Source: an uncultured Lachnospiraceae bacterium (GTDB lineage Bacteria; Bacillota; Clostridia; Lachnospirales; Lachnospiraceae). Taken from it: 64,000 nt of DNA. A program made the translations under genes and the position numbers. The notes under the pieces were generated by a model that worked only from the letters and a program-made list of their open reading frames with translations, was not told the origin of the DNA and did no database searches. The DNA is taken from contig ONEK01000003.1 of NCBI GenBank assembly GCA_900316855.1, positions 62,001 through 126,000 on the forward strand, in the 5' to 3' direction. This document shows positions 1 to 7,783 of the stretch, in pieces. The first letter of the stretch is position 1; each line of letters starts with the position of its first letter.

Positions 1-682
1 TGCATCCCTGCACCTCGGCTGCCGTTTCCGAAACATGGACGAAAACGGGTGCCTTGTATTTGTCCGCAAGGGCCGCGATGCGGCCGACAAGCTCCCGCGA
101 GGACGTATATTCCGCGTGGAATCCCAGCTGGAAGCTCGTAAGATCCGAAACCCCGTTCAGCTTACTGTACCACTGCCCGACCAGCTCCGTGCTCTGGGAG
201 AAGCTGTTGACCGAGCCGACCTGCACGAGCCGGAAGCCCATGTCCTGAAACGCCTTCGCGATGGACTCCGGCGTCAGGTACATTTCCATGCAGGACGTGA
301 TGCCGCCGGTCAGGTACTCAAGGATCGCAACCTTTGAGAAGACCGCTATATCCTCCGGCGTAAGCTTCGCCTCGAACGGAAACACCTGCTCGTTCAGCCA
401 GCTCTGCAGCGGCATGTCATCGGCCGAGGAGCGCAGGAACGTCATGCCGGAATGGGTGTGCGCGTCCTTAAAGCCCGGCATCAGAACATTTCCGCCGCAG
501 TCGATCTCCTGATCGAATGCTTCGCCCGTACCGGCAGGTTCCTTTTCCGGACCCGCGTACGAGATCTTCGTGCCGTCAACCCGGATCTCGCCGTCGTACA
601 GGACCGGCTTATGATCCGCCTTTGAAGGATCCCGGTCCGGCTCCATGGATAAAATTTTCGCGTTATAAAATCTGATCTTCAT
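1..682 (-). CDS. Amidohydrolase, MtaD/SsnA-like (C-terminus cut by window edge)
   Basis: The reading frame starts with ATG at 682-680 and stays open to base 1, so only the first 227 residues are visible. The N-terminus has the small beta-sandwich typical of metal-dependent amidohydrolases, followed by the metal-binding HxH in KDAHTHSGMTFLRSS. Later HAEYTSSREL and HVSETAAEVQG match the spacing of the third metal-binding His and the substrate region of 5-methylthioadenosine/S-adenosylhomocysteine deaminases and related cytosine/guanine deaminases. The family hydrolyses an amino group from a purine or purine nucleoside in the cytoplasm. The next gene upstream on the same strand is a purine nucleoside phosphorylase, which fits nucleoside salvage. 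The exact substrate cannot be decided from this fragment. No strong Shine-Dalgarno precedes the start. Confidence 0.8.
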   Translation of the reverse strand, partial: MKIRFYNAKILSMEPDRDPSKADHKPVLYDGEIRVDGTKISYAGPEKEPAGTGEAFDQEIDCGGNVLMPGFKDAHTHSGMTFLRSSADDMPLQSWLNEQVFPFEAKLTPEDIAVFSKVAILEYLTGGITSCMEMYLTPESIAKAFQDMGFRLVQVGSVNSFSQSTELVGQWYSKLNGVSDLTSFQLGFHAEYTSSRELVGRIAALADKYKAPVFVHVSETAAEVQGC

Positions 683-768
683 GAAATTTACCTCGTTCTG
701 TCCGCGTCAGCAGCAGTCCGGCGCGCAGAATCTTCAATGGCAGTTATCAATGACAGCTTTCTGTCCTG

Positions 769-1593
769 TTACAGTGTCTCCCCCATCGCCTCGATGGAGG
801 CTTTCACAAGCTTCGTAAAAAGCGGTGCTGCCGCTTCTCCTGCCGCGTTCACGTCCTCCGACGAGAGCGGAACAGGTGAGATGCCGGCCGCGAGGTTTGA
901 AATGAGCGACACGCAGCAGACCCGCATGCCCATGTGAACCGCGGCAATCGCCTCCACCACCGTGCTCATGCCGACGATATCTCCGCCGATCGCACGGATC
1001 ATCCGGATCTCGGCAGGTGTCTCGAAAGAGGGACCCGTCAGCTGTACATAGACACCGGAATCGAGCGGGATTCCCTCCCTGTCTGCCGCCTTCCGTATGA
1101 TGTCCTGCAGCTCCGGATCATAGGCGTGTGTCATGTCCGGAAAACGCACTCCCTCCTCGTCATCATTGGGTCCGATGAGCGGATTCGGAATAAAGCATGA
1201 AATATGGTCTGTGACCAGTGCAAGCGTTCCCGCATGATACGAGGGCTTCAGGCCGCCCGCCGCGTTCGAAAGAAACAGGACCTTTGCTCCCAGGGCGTGC
1301 ATCACGCGGGCCGGCGTCACGACGTCCTCCGTGGAATAGCCCTCATACAGGTGCACCCTGCCCGCCATGCAGACGACCGGCACGCTTCCGACATAGCCGA
1401 AGATGAATTTCCCCGCGTGACCCGGTGCCGTCGAGACCGGAAAATCCGGCAGGTCATGGTAGGAAATTTCCTCCACAACCCGGATCTCCTGTGCGAAATT
1501 CCCGAGTCCTGACCCGAGCGTCAGCGCCACCTTCGGAACAAAGTCCGTCTTTTTCCGGATGACATCCACAATGTTCTGAATCCTGTCCTTCAT
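769..1593 (-). CDS. punA: Purine nucleoside phosphorylase (trimeric PNP-I class)
   Basis: The 274-residue protein cleaves purine nucleosides with phosphate to free base and ribose-1-phosphate in salvage. Family landmarks are GSGLGNFAQEI near residue 27 (phosphate site), GHAGKFIFG, the ribose/phosphate segment MAGRVHLYEGYS, SNAAGGL, and the base-binding GPSFETPAEIRM followed by GMSTVVEA. Length matches the trimeric inosine/guanosine-specific class. The start is supported by an AGAGGT ribosome site eight bases upstream. It is followed on the same strand by the amidohydrolase at 1-682, and the two may form a nucleoside salvage unit. A hairpin pair lies upstream, between it and the serine hydrolase gene. 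Confidence 0.93.
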   Translation of the reverse strand: MKDRIQNIVDVIRKKTDFVPKVALTLGSGLGNFAQEIRVVEEISYHDLPDFPVSTAPGHAGKFIFGYVGSVPVVCMAGRVHLYEGYSTEDVVTPARVMHALGAKVLFLSNAAGGLKPSYHAGTLALVTDHISCFIPNPLIGPNDDEEGVRFPDMTHAYDPELQDIIRKAADREGIPLDSGVYVQLTGPSFETPAEIRMIRAIGGDIVGMSTVVEAIAAVHMGMRVCCVSLISNLAAGISPVPLSSEDVNAAGEAAAPLFTKLVKASIEAMGETL

Positions 1594-1630
1594 GCGTCTA
1601 CCTCTCTGTCCTGTTTATCAAAACCTTATG

Positions 1631-1701
1631 CACGGAAAATCCGCGCAGGCGGTTTTCCGTGTATGCGATTTATGAAAGCGGCGCATCCGTGCCGCTTTCA
1701 T
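1631..1701 (-). repeat. Modular hairpin element, copy 1 (C and A hairpins only)
   Basis: Hairpin C is at 1631-1661 (stem CACGGAAAA..CCG, loop CTGC on the minus strand). Hairpin A is at 1672-1701 (stem ATGAAAGCGGC, GGAT in the loop). Hairpin A lies inside the last codons of the serine hydrolase gene, whose stop is at 1670-1672. It therefore encodes the tail HESGTDAPLS. B and D are absent here. Confidence 0.75.
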
Positions 1702-3535
1702 GAATTTCCAATGGATCTTCCTCACGCAAATCCATTTCCGCAGATGTCTCCTCCACAAGGCTTGCCCGCACCATCGGCTGGATGGCGGAGCGCATGGAAT
1801 CCTTGATGAGGCCCGGCGACACCTGTGACATCAGCCCGGTGAAAATCGGGTTCACATTGCCGGAGCCCGTCGTGATCATTTCCAGGGTGTCCGCAATGAT
1901 CACATTGCCCGGCACCTCATCCCAGTGAAGCTCCAGCTCCTTCTCCGATTTGAAATAAATCTTGAGCCGGCGCTCCGTTGCTTCCTCTATGAACGCGATC
2001 CTGAGAGTCAGCACCGGAATATGGTCCTCATTCCTGCCAAGCCTTCCGATGCAGCCCGTGAGATACTCCTCACCCTTGGAACGGATGAGGGAATGACGTC
2101 CCCGGCCGAAGCCGACATTGATGGTGTGAACGTCCTCCCCCTCCCGGAAAATCAGGGAGAGCCTCCCGTCGTGATAGTCAAAGCGCATCATGGAAATGCC
2201 GTTCGTATAGTTGTTGTGCACGACCTGCATGATGAGGGGAAACAGTCCGATCCCCTTGCTGTGCATTTCGTAGACCCTGCCGGACAGCCGCCGGAAGAAC
2301 CGGTCCCGGTCCATGCTCCGCACACTCTGCCGTCCCCAGCCTCCGCGGACAATCGGCGACACATGCCGGACATTGCCCTCCGCCTCCGCCTTTGCCCGGA
2401 TGAGCTGCTTAAGGCCGATCGGATCCTCCGGCAGGGCATCCGCGGACGGATGGTAATTCAGGCCGAAATACTTCCGGATGATGCCGGTCATCGTTCCGCC
2501 GGAAAACACCTCGTCGTTTCCGGCGTTCACCACAATGATCATGTCCCGGTCGGGATAGCAGTACACGTTCTGTCCCAGCATGCCGTTGTACATGAACGAG
2601 CCCGGAACATCGCCCATCCAGATGTGGTAGCCGTATTCCGGATTGTCCTCCCGGCCGGTTTTGATCTGGCACCTCGTGGATTCCTCCACCCAGGATTTCG
2701 AAATCAGCTGATTCCCTTTCCAGGCTCCGCCGTGCATGTACAGGCTTCCGAGCTTGGCCGCGTCCTCCTGTGTGATGAACATGCCCCAGCCCGCCTTCGT
2801 GACGCCGATGGGGGATGTCTCCCAGAATACCTTCGAAATGCCCATCGGGATAAACAGCTTCTGCCGCAGGTATTCGAACATCGTGACGCCCGTGATCTTC
2901 GTCACGATGGCTGACAGGATGAACGAATTCATGGAGTTGTATTCGAACTTCGTCCCCGGTGCGAACTTCGGGAGCGAATCGAAGTAGCCCTTCACCCAGT
3001 CGTTGCCGGAGATGGCGCCCGTCTCGTTGAACGAAGCGCCGCTCGACATGATGAGCAGGTCCCGCACCGTCAGATCGGAATATTTGAACTTCGTGAGGAG
3101 CTTCCCGACACCGGCAACCGTATGCTGCGGCTCCAGGATGTCCAGCGCCTTCGTATCGAGGGAAAGTCTGCCCTCATCGATGAGAAGCCCGACTGCCATG
3201 CCGGTAAAGCTCTTGCACATGGAATACGTGACGTGCCACACGCCCTGCCGGTACGGGTCAAAAGCCCCCTCGTAAATGACGTGGTCATGCCGCAGGATCA
3301 TGAGCTGGTGCATTTCGACATGTTCGGTCGTCTGCAGCTCGTGCACGAAGTCCGACAGGATCCGGCTCGATACGCCCTGCTCCTCCGGCGTGCTCCGGGG
3401 AAAGGACTGGTCGATCGGCGTGTACAGGTCGAAGGCAGGCTTCTGCGGCGTGTAGTCTACATGTCCCAGCTCGCCCGTTTTCCGGTTCAGCAGATCCCAG
3501 AACAACTGTATGAAAGCAACATTGGAATTTGCCAT
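1670..3535 (-). CDS. Serine hydrolase, class C beta-lactamase/esterase family
   Basis: This 621-residue protein has a beta-lactamase-type serine hydrolase domain in about residues 45-390. The nucleophile motif SxxK is Ser105-Met-Cys-Lys108, in VTYSMCKSFTGM, and the YxN motif appears as EYNSMNSF near residue 200. Members act on beta-lactams, D-amino-acid peptides or esters, so the substrate is not fixed by sequence. No signal peptide is evident, which suggests a cytoplasmic esterase-like enzyme rather than a secreted resistance enzyme. Residues from about 400 to 621 form an extra C-terminal domain that I do not recognise. The start is preceded by AGAGGTAAAC. The last ten codons are supplied by a hairpin repeat (1672-1701), giving a tail like that of ArgH downstream in this window. 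Confidence 0.85.
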   Translation of the reverse strand: MANSNVAFIQLFWDLLNRKTGELGHVDYTPQKPAFDLYTPIDQSFPRSTPEEQGVSSRILSDFVHELQTTEHVEMHQLMILRHDHVIYEGAFDPYRQGVWHVTYSMCKSFTGMAVGLLIDEGRLSLDTKALDILEPQHTVAGVGKLLTKFKYSDLTVRDLLIMSSGASFNETGAISGNDWVKGYFDSLPKFAPGTKFEYNSMNSFILSAIVTKITGVTMFEYLRQKLFIPMGISKVFWETSPIGVTKAGWGMFITQEDAAKLGSLYMHGGAWKGNQLISKSWVEESTRCQIKTGREDNPEYGYHIWMGDVPGSFMYNGMLGQNVYCYPDRDMIIVVNAGNDEVFSGGTMTGIIRKYFGLNYHPSADALPEDPIGLKQLIRAKAEAEGNVRHVSPIVRGGWGRQSVRSMDRDRFFRRLSGRVYEMHSKGIGLFPLIMQVVHNNYTNGISMMRFDYHDGRLSLIFREGEDVHTINVGFGRGRHSLIRSKGEEYLTGCIGRLGRNEDHIPVLTLRIAFIEEATERRLKIYFKSEKELELHWDEVPGNVIIADTLEMITTGSGNVNPIFTGLMSQVSPGLIKDSMRSAIQPMVRASLVEETSAEMDLREEDPLEIHESGTDAPLS

Positions 3536-3556
3536 GTTTACCTCTGATACGAATCT

Positions 3557-4231
3557 TTACGAATGCTTCGCAGCGACGTGGTCCCGGTCCTTGTAAATAT
3601 GATCCGCCGGTACACAGCCGCGTACCATGGAAAGGGGATAGACATTCGTGTGACGGCCGATGACAGAGCCGGGATTCAGCACACTGTTGCAGCCGATTTC
3701 CGTCCAGTCGCCCAGGATGGCCCCCATCTTCCGAAAGCCCGTCTCCAGCGCCTCCTCCCCGTCATGGATCACGACGTTCGTCCTGTCGGACTTGATATTG
3801 GACGTGATGGAGCCCGCTCCCATATGGGCATGGAAGCCGAGGACCGAATCCCCGACGTAGTTGTAATGCGGCACCTCGCAGTGATTGAACAGCACGACGT
3901 TCTTCAGCTCGCAGGAGTTGCCGACAACGCACCCCTTCCCGACGATGGCATTGCCCCGGATGAACGCGCACTGGCGAAGCTGTGCGTCCTCATCGATGAT
4001 GCAGGGGCCGGCAATATATGCGCTGTCGAAGATGTGTGCGCTCCCTGCGATCCAGATGTCCTCACCGCGCCGCTCAAAGCGGTCCGCGGGCAGGCTGTTT
4101 CCCAGCTTCACGATAAATTCCCCGATGTCCGGCAGGACTTCCCACGGATAGGTGACGCCGTCGAAAAGCCCTGCCGCTATCGTCTCGTTCACATCCAGAA
4201 GATTCTCAACTGTATAATCCTTCCATGCCAT
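3557..4231 (-). CDS. Left-handed beta-helix (hexapeptide-repeat) protein, sugar acyltransferase/uridylyltransferase C-domain-like
   Basis: The 224-residue protein is built from hexapeptide repeats, visible from about residue 60 (IWIAGSAHIFDSAYIAGPCIIDEDAQL) to 205. That is the left-handed beta-helix fold found in acetyltransferases and in the C-terminal half of GlmU-type pyrophosphorylases. No nucleotidyltransferase domain is present, so a UDP-GlcNAc pyrophosphorylase label would overstate it. A role in acyl or nucleotide-sugar chemistry is inferred from the fold only. Its ATG overlaps the topB stop by one base (TAATG at 4231), with AAAGGA eight bases upstream inside topB, which implies translational coupling. 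The serine hydrolase gene follows after a 21-bp gap. Confidence 0.75.
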   Translation of the reverse strand: MAWKDYTVENLLDVNETIAAGLFDGVTYPWEVLPDIGEFIVKLGNSLPADRFERRGEDIWIAGSAHIFDSAYIAGPCIIDEDAQLRQCAFIRGNAIVGKGCVVGNSCELKNVVLFNHCEVPHYNYVGDSVLGFHAHMGAGSITSNIKSDRTNVVIHDGEEALETGFRKMGAILGDWTEIGCNSVLNPGSVIGRHTNVYPLSMVRGCVPADHIYKDRDHVAAKHS

Positions 4232-6408
4232 TATTTTTTTCCTTTCTTTGCGTAGGTATATTTTGCCTTAAAGTGCATCGGCTTCGGGTAATACTGCGCG
4301 TCCTCGCGGAATCTGTCCCTAAGCGGTGCCCGGAAATCACTTGCCTTGACAGCATCCGTCCGCCGCGTCACATAGCTTTTAAGCTTCCCGAAATACTCGC
4401 TCTCAGGGATCTCCCCGCTGGCGACTCCCGTCAGTCCCTTCTCCCACGATGCGGTGAGTCTGGGATCCAGGAGCGGCCTGATCGAGCAGTACACCGTATC
4501 GTAAATCATCTCGCCCAGCTGCGTCGGCGTATAGATCTGCGTCTTCTTATTGATGTCGATGTACTGGTTGTCGACGAGCTTCTTTAAAATGTCCGCGCGG
4601 GTTGCGGATGTGCCGATGCCCGAGCCGCGGATCTGTTCGCGGAGCTCCTCATCCTCGATGAACTGTCCCGCGTTCTCCATTGTCAGGATCATGTCCCCCG
4701 AATTATAGCGCTTCGGCGGGGACGCCGCACCTTCCCGGATCTGCAGGTCCTCAAGGGACAGCTTCATTCCCTTTTTCAGTAAGGCGAACACCGCGGCAAG
4801 ATGAGCCTGCGTCTTCGCATCCTGCGTTTGCCCGGTGTTTTCATCCGCCGCCCCGGATGCCTCTTCCCCGCCCCGGGAAGGCGTACCGTCCTTTTTCTGC
4901 AAAAACGAGAACGAGGTGCAGGCAAGGTACCCCTCCTCCTTCAGGACGCGCAGCGATGCCGCAAAGACCTCGGTCCGAAGGCCGATTTTCAGCTGCATCC
5001 TGTCGTATACCGCCGCGGGGAAAAAGACGGACAGGAAGCGCCGCACAATCATTTCGTATACCTTCCGGTACGTGGGGGAAAGCGAAGAGAGAGCGGAAAG
5101 CCCCTGCCCCGTCGGGATGATCGCGTAGTGATCCGTAATCGCCTTGTCGTTCGTGTATTTCGTCTTCCCGATCTTTTTGTAGGAGCCGCTTTTTAAAATC
5201 TCCTCCGTGAGCGGGCGGAACATCGGCATGCTGGATATGCCGCCGAGGTTTTTGCCGATTTCGGCAGCGACTGCCGACGACAGCACGCGCGCATCCGTCC
5301 GGGGATACGTCGTCAGCTTCTTCTCATACAGCTCCTGCGCCGCGTTCAGCGTCTCGTCCGGCGAAATCTTCAGGAAGCGGGAGCAGTCGTTCTGCAGCTC
5401 CGCAAGATTGTACAGGAGGGGCGGATTTTTAACCTCCTTCCTGTGGGAGATACTGAGGACGACCGGGACATCCCCGGCATCCCCGCCGCCTGTCCCCCCT
5501 TCCTTCATGGCACCCTCTGCCCCCTGCGGCACTCCCGTGGCCTTAGCGGCAGTAAGCTCCCCTTTAAGGTATCCGATGAGGGCCTTGGCGTCCTCCTTAG
5601 CCCTGAAGCCCTTCTCGCTGTAGAGCTTCGGGGAATGGTCAAAGAGCGAATGGTCCTGCACCGTCCAGTCCGCTTCGAACGAGGCTCCGTCCTGCACGCC
5701 GAACCGGCCTGTGACGCGGTAAAACGGTGTTTTTACGAAGGCACGGATCTCCCGTTCCCTCCGGACAATAATGCCCAGGACGCACGTCATAACCCTGCCG
5801 ACCGCAATGACACACCGGTCCATGTGCAGGAAATCCTGAATCTCCCGCGCGTACTTCAGCGACAGCGCACGGGAGAAGTTGATGCCCATCAGGTAATCTT
5901 CCATGGCGCGAAGGTAGGCCGCAGCCCCGAGGGCATCGTACTCGCTGTCATCCTTCGCTTCCCGGATGCCGCGCAGGACTTCCTCCTTCGTCTGCGAATT
6001 GATCCAGACGCGGAGCTGCTTCTTCCCCTTTACGCCGGCCTTTTCGGCGACGAGGCGGTAGATATATTCGCCCTCCCGTCCGCTGTCGGTGCAGATATAG
6101 ATCGTGTCCACCTCCGGCGACGTGAGAATCCCCTTCACGGTCTGAAACTGCTTCTTCGCCGCGCCCTCGCGGATCACCTCGTACCGGAACTTCTCCGGAA
6201 TGAACGGAATCGTATCGAGCGACCAGCGCTTGAGCTTCGGATCGTAGGCCTCCGGGTATGACATCGTCACGAGATGCCCGAAGCACCAGGTCACGATGGT
6301 GTTCTGCGCTTCCAGATACCCGTCCTTCCTGGCAAATTTCAGATCGAGCGCCTGCGCGAACTGCTGCGCGACGCTCGGCTTTTCCGCGATAAAAACAACC
6401 TTCCCCAT
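4231..6408 (-). CDS. topB: DNA topoisomerase III
   Basis: Type IA topoisomerase of 725 residues that passes single strands through a transient 5'-phosphotyrosine break and resolves replication and recombination intermediates. The TOPRIM domain occupies about residues 1-150, with the catalytic Glu in KVVFIAEKPSVAQQ and the acidic motif CTDSGREGEYI near residue 107. The nucleophilic Tyr lies in LTTYPRTDARVL near residue 345. The C-terminus is Lys-rich and lacks zinc fingers, as is common in Firmicute TopB. A low-complexity Gly/Ala/Glu insertion sits between the TOPRIM and active-site regions (about 290-310), with a second near 510-530. The start has only a distant GGGAGG, so initiation may be modest. 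The beta-helix gene is coupled at its stop codon. Confidence 0.95.
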   Translation of the reverse strand: MGKVVFIAEKPSVAQQFAQALDLKFARKDGYLEAQNTIVTWCFGHLVTMSYPEAYDPKLKRWSLDTIPFIPEKFRYEVIREGAAKKQFQTVKGILTSPEVDTIYICTDSGREGEYIYRLVAEKAGVKGKKQLRVWINSQTKEEVLRGIREAKDDSEYDALGAAAYLRAMEDYLMGINFSRALSLKYAREIQDFLHMDRCVIAVGRVMTCVLGIIVRREREIRAFVKTPFYRVTGRFGVQDGASFEADWTVQDHSLFDHSPKLYSEKGFRAKEDAKALIGYLKGELTAAKATGVPQGAEGAMKEGGTGGGDAGDVPVVLSISHRKEVKNPPLLYNLAELQNDCSRFLKISPDETLNAAQELYEKKLTTYPRTDARVLSSAVAAEIGKNLGGISSMPMFRPLTEEILKSGSYKKIGKTKYTNDKAITDHYAIIPTGQGLSALSSLSPTYRKVYEMIVRRFLSVFFPAAVYDRMQLKIGLRTEVFAASLRVLKEEGYLACTSFSFLQKKDGTPSRGGEEASGAADENTGQTQDAKTQAHLAAVFALLKKGMKLSLEDLQIREGAASPPKRYNSGDMILTMENAGQFIEDEELREQIRGSGIGTSATRADILKKLVDNQYIDINKKTQIYTPTQLGEMIYDTVYCSIRPLLDPRLTASWEKGLTGVASGEIPESEYFGKLKSYVTRRTDAVKASDFRAPLRDRFREDAQYYPKPMHFKAKYTYAKKGKK

Positions 6409-6554
6409 GTACTAAGGATGCAGCCTCCCTGTCCGGATTAAAAGCTCCCGTCCCGGAATGTCTTTCATGACGCCGCCGGGAATGCGTGCAGGGTACACAA
6501 ACCCCGCATGCCTGATGTAATGATACCATAAGACCTGCGGGGGAAAAATTTTCC

Positions 6555-7637
6555 TTATTTGTGCTCGATGTAGCCCTTTGCGGTCAGAAGCTCCGCGCAT
6601 TCCACGGCGCCGCCTGCCGCGCCGCGCATCGTGTTGTGGGCAAGTCCCACGAACTTCCAGTCAAACAGCGTATCGGGGCGGAGTCTTCCGAACGAGACGC
6701 CCATGCCGTTCTCGAAGTACACGTCCTTCGCAACCTGCGGGCGGTCATCGTCCTCGAGGTACTGAATGAACTGCTTCGGTGCGCTCGGCAGCTTCAGGCG
6801 CTGCGGCTCGCCGGAATAATCGCGCAGCTTCCCGATAAGCTCTTCCTTCGAGGGCTTTTTGCGGAAATTCACGAAGGCGGTTGCCGTGTGGCCGTACAGG
6901 ACAGGAACGCGGATGCACTGCGATGTGATGACGATGTTGTCCGCGGGAACGATGCGGTCGCCCTCGATATGGCCCCAGATCTTCAGGGGTTCCTTCTCGG
7001 ACTTTTCCTCCTCTCCGGAAATATAGGGGATGATGTTGCCCTCCATCTCCGGCCAGTCCCTAAAGGTCTTGCCTGCGCCGGAAATGGCCTGATAGGTCGA
7101 AACAACCGCCTGGTACGGCTCGTACTCCTTCCACGCGTTCAGGGCCGGTGTATAGGCCTGGATGGAGCAGTTCGGCTTCACGGCGATAAAGCCCCTCGTG
7201 GTTCCGAGACGCTTCTTCTGCATCGGAATGATTTCCGCATGCTCCGGATTGATTTCCGGGATAATCATGGGAACGTCCGGCGTCCAGCGGTGCGCACTGT
7301 TGTTGGAGACAACGGGCGTCTCCGTCTTCGCGTACTGCTCCTCGATAGCGCGGATCTCATCCTTGCTCATGTTGACGGCGGACAGCACAAAATCCACGTT
7401 GTCGGCGATCGTCTGCACGTCGCTGATATCACGGATCACAAGATCCCTTACGAGCGCGGGGACCTCTCCCTCGAGCTTCCAGCGGCCCTCGACCGCCTCG
7501 CCGTATGTTTTGCCGGCGCTCCGTGCGGAGGCAGCGATCTCCTTCACCTCAAACCACGGATGGTTTTCCAGGATCTTGATAAACCTCTGCCCGACCATGC
7601 CGGTCCCGCCAAGTACACCCACACGTAACTTATTCAT
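6555..7637 (-). CDS. asd: Aspartate-semialdehyde dehydrogenase (archaeal/fungal-type)
   Basis: The enzyme reduces aspartyl phosphate to aspartate semialdehyde with NADPH, at the branch to lysine, threonine and methionine. The N-terminus MNKLRVGVLGGTGMVGQRF is the Rossmann nucleotide motif. The catalytic Cys is Cys157, in VKPNCSIQAY. The 360-residue length and the sequence around the active site fit the longer archaeal/fungal-type family. The frame is open further upstream to 7868, but that extension translates the hairpin repeat. ATG at 7637 is chosen because TAAGGAGGAG sits directly before it. It follows argH across a modular hairpin element (7652-7783), so the two are probably co-transcribed. 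Confidence 0.95.
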   Translation of the reverse strand: MNKLRVGVLGGTGMVGQRFIKILENHPWFEVKEIAASARSAGKTYGEAVEGRWKLEGEVPALVRDLVIRDISDVQTIADNVDFVLSAVNMSKDEIRAIEEQYAKTETPVVSNNSAHRWTPDVPMIIPEINPEHAEIIPMQKKRLGTTRGFIAVKPNCSIQAYTPALNAWKEYEPYQAVVSTYQAISGAGKTFRDWPEMEGNIIPYISGEEEKSEKEPLKIWGHIEGDRIVPADNIVITSQCIRVPVLYGHTATAFVNFRKKPSKEELIGKLRDYSGEPQRLKLPSAPKQFIQYLEDDDRPQVAKDVYFENGMGVSFGRLRPDTLFDWKFVGLAHNTMRGAAGGAVECAELLTAKGYIEHK

Positions 7638-7651
7638 GCTCTCCTCCTTAG

Positions 7652-7783
7652 TACCTGCGTCAGCAGGCATTCTTTCATCGGACGAAATTCGCGCAGGCGA
7701 TTTCGTCCGTATGATCCCCGAGCCCGGCTTTTTCCCCGCCGGGTTCGTATTCACGAATGCGGCGCATCGGCGTCGCATTCGTG
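7652..7783 (-). repeat. Modular hairpin element, copy 2 (A-B-C-D)
   Basis: In transcription direction: A 7783-7752 (stem CACGAATGCG, loop CGAT), B 7746-7720 (stem GAACCCGGC against GCCGGGCTC), C 7709-7679 (stem CGGACGAAAT, loop CTGC) and D 7669-7652 (TGCCTGC against GCAGGTA). A contains the argH stop codon and encodes the ArgH tail DADAPHS. D is followed at once by the asd Shine-Dalgarno. The stems are imperfect in places but pair with G-U wobbles. Confidence 0.85.

Noticed and set aside
3557..4231. UDP-N-acetylglucosamine pyrophosphorylase as a firm call
   Set aside because: Only hexapeptide beta-helix sequence is present. The nucleotidyltransferase domain with its signature loop is absent.
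6409..6554. Possible small gene or RNA between asd and topB
   Set aside because: The 146-bp gap has no convincing ORF with ribosome site and no strong hairpin with a T-run.
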